A stretch of DNA of 32,441 bases from Clostridia bacterium (GCA_017550745.1 JAFZOG010000178.1:1-32441); one strand, 5' to 3'; numbered from the stretch's first letter, positions 8,046 to 15,743 are shown. Numbers and translations: made by a program. Notes: generated from the sequence alone by a model not told the origin.

Positions 8046-8088
8046 AAAAAACCGCCCCTGTTCCATGTTGCGGAACAGGGGCGGTTTT
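8046..8088 (-). terminator. Rho-independent terminator of the XRE-cupin-acyl-CoA synthetase gene
   Basis: A perfect 17-bp stem (8048-8064 with 8072-8088, 7-nt loop) is followed on the minus strand by six T residues, starting about 20 bases after the stop codon at 8107. It could also act on the plus strand, where TTTT ends the stem. Confidence 0.93.
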
Positions 8089-8106
8089 GCTTTGGAGAAA
8101 CATGGA

Positions 8107-10380
8107 TTACAGCAGATTCCTCTGAATCTTGCCGCTGATGGTCTTGGGCAGTTCGTCCTTGAACACCACGATGCGGGGGTACTTATAGGGGGCGGTGCGC
8201 TGCTTGACGTAGTTCTGGATTTCCTTCTTGAGCTCTTCGGTGCCTTCCTTGCCCTTGACCAGCACGATGCTGGCCTTGACCACCTGTCCGCGCACAGGGT
8301 CGGGGGCGGCGGAAACGCCGCACTCCAGCACGTAGGGCAGCTCCATGATGACGGACTCGATCTCGAACGGCCCGATGCGGTAGCCGGAGGACTTGATGAG
8401 GTCGTCCACCCGGCCCACGTACCAGAAGAAGCCGTCCTCGTCCCGCCAGGCGGTGTCGCCGGTGTGGTAGAGGCCGTCCGCGTGGTTGTCCTCGATGCCC
8501 ATGTAGCCCAGGTACAGGCCGCAGGCGGGCTTGCCGTCCCCCAGGCGGATGACGATCTCGCCCACCTCGCCCACGGGCACAGGATTTCCGCTGGGGTCAA
8601 CGATGTCCACGTCAAACAGCGGCGAGGGCTTGCCCATGGAGCCGACCTTGGGGGTCATGCCCACCAGGTTGCCCACGGACAGGGTGGTTTCGGTCTGGCC
8701 AAAGCCCTCCATGAGGGAAAGGCCCGTGGCCTTCTGGAACTGGTAGAACACCTCGGGGTTCAGCGCTTCGCCGGCCACGGTGGCGTGGTGGATGGAGGAA
8801 AGGTCGTACTTGCTCAGATCCTCCTTGATCAGCATGCGCAGCATGGTGGGCGGCGCGCAGAAGGTGGCGATATTGTACTGCTTGAACAGCGGCAGGATCT
8901 CTTCCGCGTGGAAGCGGTCAAAGTCGTAGACGAACACCGCGGCCTCGCACAGCCACTGGCCGTACAGCTTGCCCCACAGGGCCTTGCCCCAGCCGGTGTC
9001 GGAGATGGTCAGGTGCAGGCGGCCCGGCTCCACGCAGTGCCAGTATTTGGCGGTGATGAAGTGGCCCATGGGATAGGTGTGGGCGTGGGCCACCAGCTTG
9101 GGATAGCCGGTGGTGCCGGAGGTGAAGAACATCACCATGGGGTCGCGCCCGCAGGCGGTGTCCTCTTCCCGGGAGAAGCGGGAGGAGAAACGGGCGAAGT
9201 CCGCGTCAAAGTCGTGCCAGCCCTCGCGGCTGCCGCCGCAAAGGATCAGCGTCTTGACCGTCGGGCAGGCGGGCAGCGCTTCCTCCACGTGCTCCGCCGC
9301 CTTGCCGTGGGCGGTGCACAGCATGGCGCTGACCTCCGCCTTGTTGAAGCGGTATTCATAGTCGTGGGCCAGCAGCTGGTCGGTGGCGGGGATGGCGATG
9401 GCCCCGATCTTGCAAAGGGCCAGCATGCTCAGCCAGAAGTGGTATTGCCGCCGCAGCACCACCAGCACCTTGTCCCCCTTCTTGATGCCCAGGGAGCGGA
9501 AATAGTTGGCGGCGCGGTTGCTCTGCTTCTTCATATCCAGGAAGGTGAAGCGGCGCTCATGCTTGAATTCGTCCAGGTGCAGCATGGCCAGGGCCTCGGG
9601 CTTGGTATCGGCCAGGGCGTCCACCACGTCGAAGGCGAAGTTGAAGGTGTCCAGGTTCTGGAAGGAAATGGACTGAAGCGCCCCCGTCTCATCCTCCACG
9701 GGCCTGGCGAACTTTTCATAGATATAGTGGGCGTCCTCGGGGGTCTGGCTGGCCCGGATGGTCTGCATCACCTGGCGCTCTTCCACTTCCTCGCCCGGCA
9801 GCACCACGGCCAGGAACACGCAGTCCTGGCCCTCGGCGGCGATCATGCCGTGGGGGGTGGAGGAGTCGTAGTAAATGGAGTCGCCTTCCCGCAGCAGCTC
9901 GATGTTGTGGCCCACCTGCACTTTCATCGCGCCGGAGAGGATGTAGTCGAATTCCTGGCCGGAGTGGGTGGTGGTGTGGATGGGCTTGTCCTGCAAAGCG
10001 GGGTCGTAGGTATAGCGCACGAAATAAGGCTCGGAAATCTTCTTGCGGAACATGGGGGCCAGGTTGCGGATGTCGATGCCCTGCTCCCGGGCCGTCACTT
10101 CGCCCGCGCCCTTGCGGGTGATGGTGTAGGAAGACAGCATGGCGCTGCGGCCTTCCAGCAGGTCGATCATTTCCACCTTGAAGGTCAGGGCGCACTTGTG
10201 CAGGAATGTAAAGGGCAGGTCCATCAGGGCGGCTTCATACCCCCGGTAGGTTTCCTCGCTTACATCGGTCATCCGGGCCATTTCCGCCACGGTGTACCCG
10301 CTGATTTCACGCAGCTCCCGGATACGGGCCGCTACCTCCCGCACCTGGTCGGGAATGTGCTGGGCTTGGGTCATGTCCAT
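8107..10380 (-). CDS. XRE helix-turn-helix / cupin / acyl-CoA synthetase fusion
   Basis: A 757-residue three-part protein. Residues about 12-75 are an XRE helix-turn-helix; 115-195 a cupin_2 barrel with H135, H139, E143 and H177 as likely metal ligands; 225-660 an AMP-binding domain of the medium-chain acyl/acetyl-CoA synthetase kind with the P-loop FFTSGTTGYPK (from residue 418) and GFGQTETT near 557; and 665-757 the mobile C-terminal domain with the catalytic lysine K751 in TISGKIQRN. All ligase motifs look intact, so it should activate a carboxylic acid to acyl-AMP and acyl-CoA. XRE-cupin modules alone are common small-molecule-sensing regulators; joined to the ligase, the protein could regulate its own or other genes according to substrate. 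The start at 10380 has GGAGG upstream; the open frame extends farther but into the T-box. Expression is controlled by the T-box at 10436-10778. The acid substrate is unknown. Confidence 0.85.
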   Translation of the reverse strand: MDMTQAQHIPDQVREVAARIRELREISGYTVAEMARMTDVSEETYRGYEAALMDLPFTFLHKCALTFKVEMIDLLEGRSAMLSSYTITRKGAGEVTAREQGIDIRNLAPMFRKKISEPYFVRYTYDPALQDKPIHTTTHSGQEFDYILSGAMKVQVGHNIELLREGDSIYYDSSTPHGMIAAEGQDCVFLAVVLPGEEVEERQVMQTIRASQTPEDAHYIYEKFARPVEDETGALQSISFQNLDTFNFAFDVVDALADTKPEALAMLHLDEFKHERRFTFLDMKKQSNRAANYFRSLGIKKGDKVLVVLRRQYHFWLSMLALCKIGAIAIPATDQLLAHDYEYRFNKAEVSAMLCTAHGKAAEHVEEALPACPTVKTLILCGGSREGWHDFDADFARFSSRFSREEDTACGRDPMVMFFTSGTTGYPKLVAHAHTYPMGHFITAKYWHCVEPGRLHLTISDTGWGKALWGKLYGQWLCEAAVFVYDFDRFHAEEILPLFKQYNIATFCAPPTMLRMLIKEDLSKYDLSSIHHATVAGEALNPEVFYQFQKATGLSLMEGFGQTETTLSVGNLVGMTPKVGSMGKPSPLFDVDIVDPSGNPVPVGEVGEIVIRLGDGKPACGLYLGYMGIEDNHADGLYHTGDTAWRDEDGFFWYVGRVDDLIKSSGYRIGPFEIESVIMELPYVLECGVSAAPDPVRGQVVKASIVLVKGKEGTEELKKEIQNYVKQRTAPYKYPRIVVFKDELPKTISGKIQRNLL

Positions 10381-10435
10381 CTTCTTTTCCTCCGTTTTCT
10401 CATGGGGGGATCCTTTCCGTAAGGCGCTTGACCGC

Positions 10436-10778
10436 AAAGAAAAGCCCGCCCCAAAGCTGTTTTCTTTGAGACGGGCTGATTGCATCAACTCGCGGTACCA
10501 CTCAAATTGCGCGTTTCCGCGCCGCTCATGAAGCTCGTGTTCCAAGCCTCCCGCTCTGACGCGGCGTCACGGAAGACGATTACTCCCCATCCTTCCCTGC
10601 CCGCGAAACACGGCTCTCTCTCGCCGCCCCTTTGCGCAAGGCCCTTTCGGTTTCACCGCTTCGGCTCGGAAGGGATGGGCGTGTTGGGAAGCGTTCGCTG
10701 CCGGTTTTCAGCTGCCCCGGCTCTCTGGACGCGGCGCGTTCCCCGCCGTCTTCGTCATCGCCTTTAAAATATGGAATT
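10436..10778 (-). promoter_or_regulatory. T-box riboswitch leader of the XRE-cupin-acyl-CoA synthetase gene
   Basis: The leader has the conserved T-box sequence GAGTGGTACCGCG (core at 10491-10500 complement) followed by an intrinsic terminator: stem 10464-10476 with 10444-10456, loop AAAACAG, then TTTTCTTT (10436-10443). Stem I features are seen upstream: an AGAGAG bulge near 10727-10732 and a paired arm GGGAA/TTCCC flanking a specifier loop that contains AACACGCC. Uncharged tRNA would bind the leader and prevent termination. The specifier codon cannot be fixed by eye; ACG (Thr), CAC (His) and AAC (Asn) are all within the loop. Confidence 0.9.
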
Positions 10779-10784
10779 GCATGT

Positions 10785-10813
10785 AGTGTATCACCCGCCG
10801 CACGGTTTGTCAA
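10785..10813 (-). promoter_or_regulatory. Promoter of the T-box-controlled acyl-CoA synthetase gene
   Basis: TTGACA (10808-10813), a 17-bp spacer and TACACT (10785-10790) on the minus strand. The start of transcription would be near 10778, giving a leader of about 400 nt. Confidence 0.88.
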
Positions 10814-10884
10814 GCACGGAAAAATAAAAACAGGAGAAAAACAGCGCGACGGCAGTAAGTATTCGTGTGTCGAAAAGCGTGAGA

Positions 10885-11254
10885 GGGGGAACGCTGGGGC
10901 TGTTCGCCCCAGACCCGCAGCCTCAAAGGTCGCAACTCCGCTTCATGCGGAGATTGCTCCCTTTCGGCTGATCTCACCGCCGATGAGATACCCGCCACAG
11001 GTGGTCATCGGCGGTTCGTCCCCTGGACCCGCAACAGCGGAAGTTATCCCATACATAAAACAGGCTTTGTTCCCGCTGAAGCTTGAGAAAAACAGGCAGA
11101 CTTTCATGGGCCAGAAGCCGCTAACTTCCGTATCCCCAAATCGACTGGCGAATGTACTCTTTTCTACCCAACAGAGTAAATTCGCCTGTCGGAGTCCAGA
11201 GGGTGAAACCCTCTGGCGCAGGTCTGGGCGCGCGGAGCGCCCAGCGTATCCCCC
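10885..11254. repeat. Family E modular palindromic repeat (E2)
   Basis: A 370-bp element with terminal inverted repeats (GGGGGAACGCTGGG at the left, GGGGGATACGCTGGG at the right on the other strand). It shares the outer hairpins and the central segment with the copy at 7490-7985 (GCGGAAGTTA...CCAGAAGCCGCTAACTTCCG and the CAAATCGACTGGCGAATGT part). It carries the 105-bp structured block at the left side instead of the right, in the opposite orientation. It fills the gap between the T-box promoter and the end of the trp ABC operon; no gene is seen in 10814-11288. Confidence 0.85.
10917..11021 (+). other. 105-bp structured block, copy 2
   Basis: Read on the plus strand this copy has the hairpin CTCCGC-TTCAT-GCGGAG, an enclosing GCAA/TTGC pairing, and the arm CCGCCGATGA...TCATCGGCGG with an inner CCGCC-ACA-GGTGG hairpin, ending in GGTTCGTCC. 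It is the clearest copy for deriving a consensus. Confidence 0.7.
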
Positions 11255-11288
11255 TGTAACACTGCTCGTTCCCTAAAAGAATACACCC

Positions 11289-12098
11289 CTACTTTCCTTT
11301 GCTGTCAATACCCAGCAGCATCCGGTCGTTATCCAGGGCCTTGCCGCTGGCCTGGCGGAATTTATCGGTGAGGTCCCGGATGGTAAGTTTTTCCCGTTCC
11401 TCCCCGGTCACGTCGTAGATCACCCGGCCCTGATCCATCATCAGCGTGCGGTTGCCCAGGTCCAGGGCGGACTGCATGTTGTGGGTAATCATGAGGCAGG
11501 TGATTTTGTTTTCCTCCACGATAGAGCGGGTGAGGGCCAGCACCTTTTCGGCGGTGCCGGGATCCAGGGCGGCGGTGTGCTCATCCAGCAGGAGGAGCTT
11601 GGGGATATGGTAGGTGGCCATCAGCAGGGTCAGCGCCTGGCGCTGGCCGCCGGAGAGCAGGCCCACAGGCTGCTTCATCCGGTTCTCCAGGCCCATATCC
11701 AGCAGGGCCAGCTTATCCCGAAAGGCTTTCTTGTCCGCGCCCGTTACCCGGCTCAGCCAGCCGCCGTTGCCCGCGGCCAGGGCCAGGTTTTCTTCGATGC
11801 TCATATCCGGCGCGGTGCCGCGCATGGGATCCTGGAATAAGCGCCCGATCAGCCGCGCCCGCTGGTGCTCGGGCGTCCAGGTCACGTCCCGGCCGTCCAT
11901 GACCACCGTGCCGTGATCCGGGAAGAAGCTGCCGCAGACGGCGTTAAAGAGGGTGGATTTCCCCGCGCCGTTGGCCCCGATGATGGAAACGAAATCGCCC
12001 TTGCGGATGTGGAGGGACAGCTTGTCCAAAGCCAGTTTCGCGTTCACGGTGCCGGGATTGAAGGTCTTGGACACTTCGTTCAAAATCAGCATGGTCAT
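11289..12098 (-). CDS. trpZ: ABC transporter ATPase of a tryptophan-type importer
   Basis: A 269-residue cytoplasmic ABC ATPase. Walker A is GANGAGKST (near residue 40), the signature is LSGGQRQ, Walker B is LLLLDEHTAALDP, and the switch histidine is in MITHNMQ. It resembles the ATPases that pair with BPD_transp_2 permeases of the YtrF/TrpXYZ and branched-chain amino acid groups. Its ATG overlaps the TGA of the permease gene (ATGA at 12095-12098) and a GGAGGG site lies just upstream, so it is translationally coupled. It would power import of the ligand bound by the product of 13851-14879. The tryptophan assignment rests on the operon's T-box specifier, not on this protein. Confidence 0.87.
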   Translation of the reverse strand: MTMLILNEVSKTFNPGTVNAKLALDKLSLHIRKGDFVSIIGANGAGKSTLFNAVCGSFFPDHGTVVMDGRDVTWTPEHQRARLIGRLFQDPMRGTAPDMSIEENLALAAGNGGWLSRVTGADKKAFRDKLALLDMGLENRMKQPVGLLSGGQRQALTLLMATYHIPKLLLLDEHTAALDPGTAEKVLALTRSIVEENKITCLMITHNMQSALDLGNRTLMMDQGRVIYDVTGEEREKLTIRDLTDKFRQASGKALDNDRMLLGIDSKGK

Positions 12099-13039
12099 TT
12101 CCCTCCTTCCGGCAGGGGCTTTTTCCGCATCCGCACGGACTTGACCAGCAGCGGGAGCTGCTTTCTCAGGTAGGGCCCGGAAATGGCCAGCACCACGATC
12201 AGGGAGGAAACGGCCTTGAGCATGAACGCGGGCATGTTCAGCCGCAGCGCCAGGGCGTACACCAGCCGGAACAGGAACGCGCCGACCACCGCGCCGACAG
12301 CGCGCAGCGGCACGGAGCGGTGCTTGCTGATAATGACCCCGCCGATGAGCAGCGAGGCCAGCGCCACCGTGACCATGCCGCTGCCCATGTTCACCTCATA
12401 GTTTTTCTGCTGCTGGGCCATCAGGCACCCGGACAGGGCGGTGAACGCGTTGGAAACGCACAGGCCCACGGTGGTGGTGAAGGCGGGGTTGATGGAGGAG
12501 GAGCGCACCATGTCCGCGTTGCTGCCGGTGGCGCGGATGGCCAGGCCCAGCTTCGTGCGCAGGAAAAAGCACAGAACCGCCACCACAAGCGCCACCACGG
12601 CCAGCATCACAAACAGGGTGTACTGCCCGGCGAAGGGGGTGCCCTTCAGCAGGTCCTTTGCCATGGTGAAGATGGTGGGGGTCTTGTTCATGGGCAGGGT
12701 GGCCTTATTGCCGGTGATAGCCATATTCACCGAATACAGCCCCGTGTTCACCACGATGCCCGCCAGCAGGCTCTGGACGCCCATGCGCATTTGCAGCGTG
12801 GCCGTCAGGAACCCGGAGCACACCCCCGCCAGCATGGCCGCGGGCAGCGCCAGCCAGGGGTGGCCCGAAATGGCCACCAGCGCCCCCACCGCCGCGCCCA
12901 GGGTAAAGCACCCGTCGGTAGAAAGGTCGCACACGTTCAGCATGGAATAGGACAGGAACAGGGCCAGGACCGTCAGCGCGTTCACCAGGCCCAATTCCAG
13001 GGCTGTCTGGCCCAGGGCAAGAAGTTTGTCAGGTGTCAT
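12095..13039 (-). CDS. trpY: ABC transporter permease of a tryptophan-type importer
   Basis: A 314-residue membrane protein with eight to nine predicted helices, of the BPD_transp_2 (LivH/RbsC-like) group. The early sequence SYSMLNVCDLSTDGCFTLGA and the later segment RATGSNADMVRSSSIN are typical of the permeases found with ABC_sub_bind proteins. One permease gene only is present, so the channel is probably a homodimer. The ATG at 13039 has GGAG ten bases upstream. It follows the GNAT gene after 29 bases and overlaps the ATPase gene by four. Confidence 0.87.
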   Translation of the reverse strand: MTPDKLLALGQTALELGLVNALTVLALFLSYSMLNVCDLSTDGCFTLGAAVGALVAISGHPWLALPAAMLAGVCSGFLTATLQMRMGVQSLLAGIVVNTGLYSVNMAITGNKATLPMNKTPTIFTMAKDLLKGTPFAGQYTLFVMLAVVALVVAVLCFFLRTKLGLAIRATGSNADMVRSSSINPAFTTTVGLCVSNAFTALSGCLMAQQQKNYEVNMGSGMVTVALASLLIGGVIISKHRSVPLRAVGAVVGAFLFRLVYALALRLNMPAFMLKAVSSLIVVLAISGPYLRKQLPLLVKSVRMRKKPLPEGGK

Positions 13040-13068
13040 GATGGTTTGTCTCCGTTTTCCTTCCGTTT

Positions 13069-13512
13069 TCAGGAAAGCTGTCGCATATAGATCTTTTCTT
13101 CCGCTCCCCAGGAAGCGGTTTTGCGGTCGATGACGGTAAAGCCGTATTTTTCGTAGAGGTTCTCATGGTCGCTGGTGAGATATACCCGGTCAAAACCCAG
13201 GGATTTCAAGTAATCCATGGCGGCCCGGATCATTTTTTCGCTGAGCCGGTTTCCCCGGTACGCTTCGTCCACGAACACGAAGCCGATGTAGGGCGTGTAG
13301 GGCACGTCGGGAATGCAGTCCGTTTTTGTAACTGTGCAGTAGCCGCAGACGCGCCCTTCGTCCAGCGCCGCGATGACCCGCTCCCAGCCGGTAAAGGCTC
13401 CGCTTCGCATGTCCCGGGCCAGGGCTTGTCCCGCGCGCCAGGAGCAGGCGTCGGCGTAGTCCGCCACGCGCTCCCACAAAGGAGAGGAGGATGCGATGAT
13501 TTCGATGGCCAA
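13069..13512 (-). CDS. GNAT-family N-acetyltransferase inserted in the trp ABC operon
   Basis: A 147-residue acetyl-CoA-dependent acetyltransferase. The acetyl-CoA-binding segment is YRGNRLSEKMI (near residues 84-94), and the last strand YEKYGFTVIDR is typical of the fold. The reading frame begins with TTG at 13510-13512, which has AGAGG eight bases upstream; no ATG is available nearby, so a TTG start is likely and translation may be weak. It lies between the binding-protein and permease genes, separated from the former by a 338-bp repeat-filled gap. The acceptor substrate is not known; nothing in the sequence ties it to tryptophan. Confidence 0.8.
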   Translation of the reverse strand: MAIEIIASSSPLWERVADYADACSWRAGQALARDMRSGAFTGWERVIAALDEGRVCGYCTVTKTDCIPDVPYTPYIGFVFVDEAYRGNRLSEKMIRAAMDYLKSLGFDRVYLTSDHENLYEKYGFTVIDRKTASWGAEEKIYMRQLS

Positions 13513-13565
13513 TGTTGATGCCTCTTTTAAAAAAGTATAAACAAGCCAAAAGGCTTCCTTGTGCA

Positions 13566-13831
13566 GGCAATGTTGTCAACATAAAGCGAAACGATCCTGC
13601 CAAAACTCTGTTGAGAGAAAGCAACGATGTCATCCTGAGCGGAGTGGAGCGAAAGCGGAACGGAGTCGAAGGATCTGAGAGAAGCGTCATAAGCCAAGAT
13701 GACCTATTTCCAGCACCCAGATCCTTCGACTCCACTTCGCCTCTGGCTCCGTTTCGCTCAGGATGACAATGTATCTATTGCTCTTAAAAGTATCTTGGCA
13801 TAAACCGTTTCGTTTATGTTAAGACATTGCC
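13566..13831. repeat. Large inverted repeat enclosing a family C element
   Basis: GGCAATGTTGTCAACATAAA at the left end is matched, with gaps, by GGCAATGTCTTAACATAAAC read inward from the right end, and the similarity continues through CGAAACG and GCCAA. The two arms enclose the family C palindrome at 13628-13768. The whole structure lies between the binding-protein stop and the GNAT start, within the operon mRNA, and would fold as one long hairpin. Nothing else is seen in 13513-13850. Confidence 0.75.
13628..13768. repeat. Family C palindromic repeat, copy 1
   Basis: A 141-bp element with ends TGTCATCCTGAGCG and its inverse CGCTCAGGATGACA. The inner arms GAAGGATCT and AGATCCTTCGACTCC also pair. 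A diverged copy is at 24061-24185. Similar TGTCAT-CTGAGCG palindromes are widespread in bacterial intergenic DNA. It is non-coding. Confidence 0.88.
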
Positions 13832-13850
13832 ATCGCAGAGGCTTTTGGAT

Positions 13851-14879
13851 TCACTCCCCCAAATCGTCAAAGCTCTCGGCGGTGGTGATGGGCTGCACGG
13901 TGGTGCAGAAGGGGGCAAAGGCGGCGGCGATGGCGTCGTAGTCATAGCCGATCAGGGCGCAGGTTTCGGTGTTGACGGTGGCGGTGCCGTTGTCAAAGGT
14001 CTTGACGGGGGTCTTGGCGATGTCCGCGCCGTCCACCAGGATGTCCGCGATCATGTTGGCGGTTTCCTTGCCCAGATTGGCATAGTCCACGCCGTAGCCC
14101 AGGAACGCGCCGTTGAGGGCAAAGCTGTCCGCGCCGGTGTAGTGGGGGATCTTCGCCTCGGCCAGGGTTTCGTAAATCGCCAGCTCAGCGGCCATGATGG
14201 TATTGTCGGTGGGAGTGAACACGGCGTCCATTTCATCGGCTACGATGGCGTCCGCGGCCAGCATCACTTCGGAAATGCCGCTGCCGGAGTATTCCTTGTA
14301 GCTCACGCCCTTGGCGTCCAGGATTTCCTTGGCCGCGGCGATGGGGGCGGTGGAGGCGTCCTCGGAGGGGTTATAAAGCAGGGCGATCTTGCTGGCCTCG
14401 GGATTCGCGGCGAAGATCAGGTTGAACACAGCGTTGGTATCCAGGTAGTCGGAGGTGCCGGTGATGTTGGCGCCGGGGGCTTCCAGGCTGTCCACCAGGC
14501 CCGCGCCTACGGGGTCGCTGACGGCGGCGAACACCACGGGGATCTGGTTGTCCTCGGTCATGCCCTGCATGGTCATGGCTACGGGGGTGGCCACGCCCAC
14601 CATCAGGTCCACTTCCTCCGCGATGAAGTTGGCGATGATCTGCTGCATCACGCTGCCGTCCAGGTTGCAGTTGTCTTCAATGATTTCAAAGGTCACGCCC
14701 TTATCCGCTTCGACGGCCTTAAGCTGCTCGCGGATGTTGGCGATGATCTGGTTCAGGGAGGCGTCGTCGACAAAATTGCAGATGCCGATCTTGAAATTGG
14801 CCTTTCCTTCAGCCAGGGACAGGGAGCACATGGAAACCGCCAGAACCAGGGCCAGAACCAAAGCGATGATCTTTTTCAT
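13851..14879 (-). CDS. trpX: ABC transporter substrate-binding protein, TrpX type
   Basis: A 342-residue exported binding protein of the ABC_sub_bind family. Residues 1-23 are a signal peptide (MKKIIALVLALVLAVSMCSL then SLA-EG). The leader cysteine in VSMC does not fit the lipobox, so signal peptidase I cleavage at LSLA-EG is more likely than lipidation. The mature part begins FKIGICNFVDDASLNQI and contains the family's NCNLDGSVMQQIIANFI and GVDYANLGKETANMI segments. The frame runs upstream into the T-box, but the ATG at 14879 is chosen because it starts the signal peptide and has AAAGGA upstream. It is the first gene of the T-box-controlled operon and supplies the ligand to the permease and ATPase downstream. 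Tryptophan is the probable ligand, inferred from the UGG specifier. Confidence 0.88.
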   Translation of the reverse strand: MKKIIALVLALVLAVSMCSLSLAEGKANFKIGICNFVDDASLNQIIANIREQLKAVEADKGVTFEIIEDNCNLDGSVMQQIIANFIAEEVDLMVGVATPVAMTMQGMTEDNQIPVVFAAVSDPVGAGLVDSLEAPGANITGTSDYLDTNAVFNLIFAANPEASKIALLYNPSEDASTAPIAAAKEILDAKGVSYKEYSGSGISEVMLAADAIVADEMDAVFTPTDNTIMAAELAIYETLAEAKIPHYTGADSFALNGAFLGYGVDYANLGKETANMIADILVDGADIAKTPVKTFDNGTATVNTETCALIGYDYDAIAAAFAPFCTTVQPITTAESFDDLGE

Positions 14880-14937
14880 GGGGAATACCGTCCTTTCTTT
14901 CAGCGAGAAGTTTTTTTTTTGTGGGAAGCTTTGAATG

Positions 14938-15208
14938 AAAAAACGCCCCAGCGCACATATCCCGTGCGCTGAGGCGGAATTTCCCGCGGTGCCACTCAGC
15001 TTCGCTCCCATCAAAGGGAAGCACTCTCTGCCGCGTACCTGTGATACGCGCCGCCTGGATAACGGGTGCGGAATCCCGTCGCTGCCTACGCTTTCTTCGG
15101 AGCGCCCTCAGGAGCCCATTCACTTCCCGCCCACGCGCCGCCGTCCCACTCTCGGCGGCTCCCTTTGCCGCGGCTTTGGAAGCTACTCTTCTCCCTCGTC
15201 GGTTTACG
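14938..15208 (-). promoter_or_regulatory. Tryptophan T-box riboswitch leader of the trpXYZ-type operon
   Basis: The T-box sequence GAGTGGCACCGCGG (core 14984-14994 complement) is followed by a terminator with a 13-bp stem (14964-14976 with 14944-14956) and a T run. Stem I can be traced: a base helix GGGAG/CTCC, the AGAGTA loop-E stretch, an upper helix GCTTCC/GGAAGT, and an AGAGAG bulge. The 3' side of the specifier loop reads GAATGGG, placing UGG (complement 15116-15118) at the specifier position. Uncharged tRNA-Trp would relieve termination. Confidence 0.88.
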
Positions 15209-15214
15209 GGTGTT

Positions 15215-15243
15215 ATGATACAATCCGGCAAATGAATTGTCAA
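15215..15243 (-). promoter_or_regulatory. Promoter of the trpXYZ-type operon
   Basis: TTGACA (15238-15243), a 17-bp spacer and TATCAT (15215-15220) on the minus strand, about 30 bp upstream of Stem I of the T-box. Confidence 0.9.
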
Positions 15244-15301
15244 TAGATAAATTGTTTTCCCAATGTATTTATTCATCTTCGGCCCAGTTTCCGTCGTCCG
15301 T

Positions 15302-15743
15302 GTTACTGCTCAGCCACCCCTGGAGAACCAACGAAGAAACGGAACAAGAGGGGGATTGTCAAGGGATTCTCCCCTTGACGCAGGCTGTCGAAAAAGTTTT
15401 CGACAGCCTGCGAATGAAAGCGGAATCAGGATTCCTCTTTCATTCGATACATCCATTTCCTGCAAAAATGGGTTTTCGACCTCCAAAGGAGGCCGAAAAC
15501 CCTATTTTTACGGTCGGAAATGGATATAGGAAGCAACCTACGGTTGCTCCTCGGCGGCGTGTACGGCGCGAGGACGGAAAATTTTCTGTAAGGAGCGCAG
15601 ACGACTGAAAGATATTTTCCTTCCTTGCGGTTTTTCCGCCCGGAAATCCCACAGGGATTTTAGGAAAAACCGTAGGGCGTTCACGAAAGGGGGGAAGGAT
15701 TCCCCCTTTCGCGTTACTACGAAGCCGAAGGCTGAGTAGTAAC
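15302..15743. repeat. Family B mobile palindromic element, long copy (B1)
   Basis: A 442-bp element with terminal inverted repeats GTTACTGCTCAGCC and GGCTGAGTAGTAAC (13 of 14 match). It is flanked by TCGTCCGT (15294-15301) and GCGTCCGT (15744-15751), a target duplication of eight with one mismatch. Internal hairpins include CGCAGGCTGTCG pairing with its inverse around 15381-15413, CGAATGAAAG...CTTTCATTCG, GGGTTTTCG...CGAAAACCC and a conserved GGTTTTTC...GAAAAACC arm. The block from about 15380 to 15545 is absent from copy B2. It is non-coding and ends 29 bp before the rpoB -35. Confidence 0.9.

Noticed and set aside
8005-10422. An 805-codon plus-strand frame opposite the XRE-cupin-acyl-CoA synthetase gene, and a 610-codon one at 24963-26795 opposite the ligase-ACP-oxoamine synthase gene.
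   Set aside because: Both are shadows of real genes with clear domains and ribosome sites; the shadow translations match no family and have no matching promoter or ribosome site.
10381-10545. An N-terminal extension of the XRE-cupin-acyl-CoA synthetase gene to 10545.
   Set aside because: It would run through the T-box sequence and terminator. The ATG at 10380 has GGAGG upstream and starts just before the helix-turn-helix.
11225-11260. The right-hand hairpin of family E as terminator of the trp ABC operon.
   Set aside because: On the minus strand the hairpin is not followed by a T run, so a standard intrinsic terminator is not supported.
14880-15014. An N-terminal extension of the TrpX-like protein to 15014.
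   Set aside because: It overlaps the T-box terminator, and the ATG at 14879 begins a normal signal peptide.
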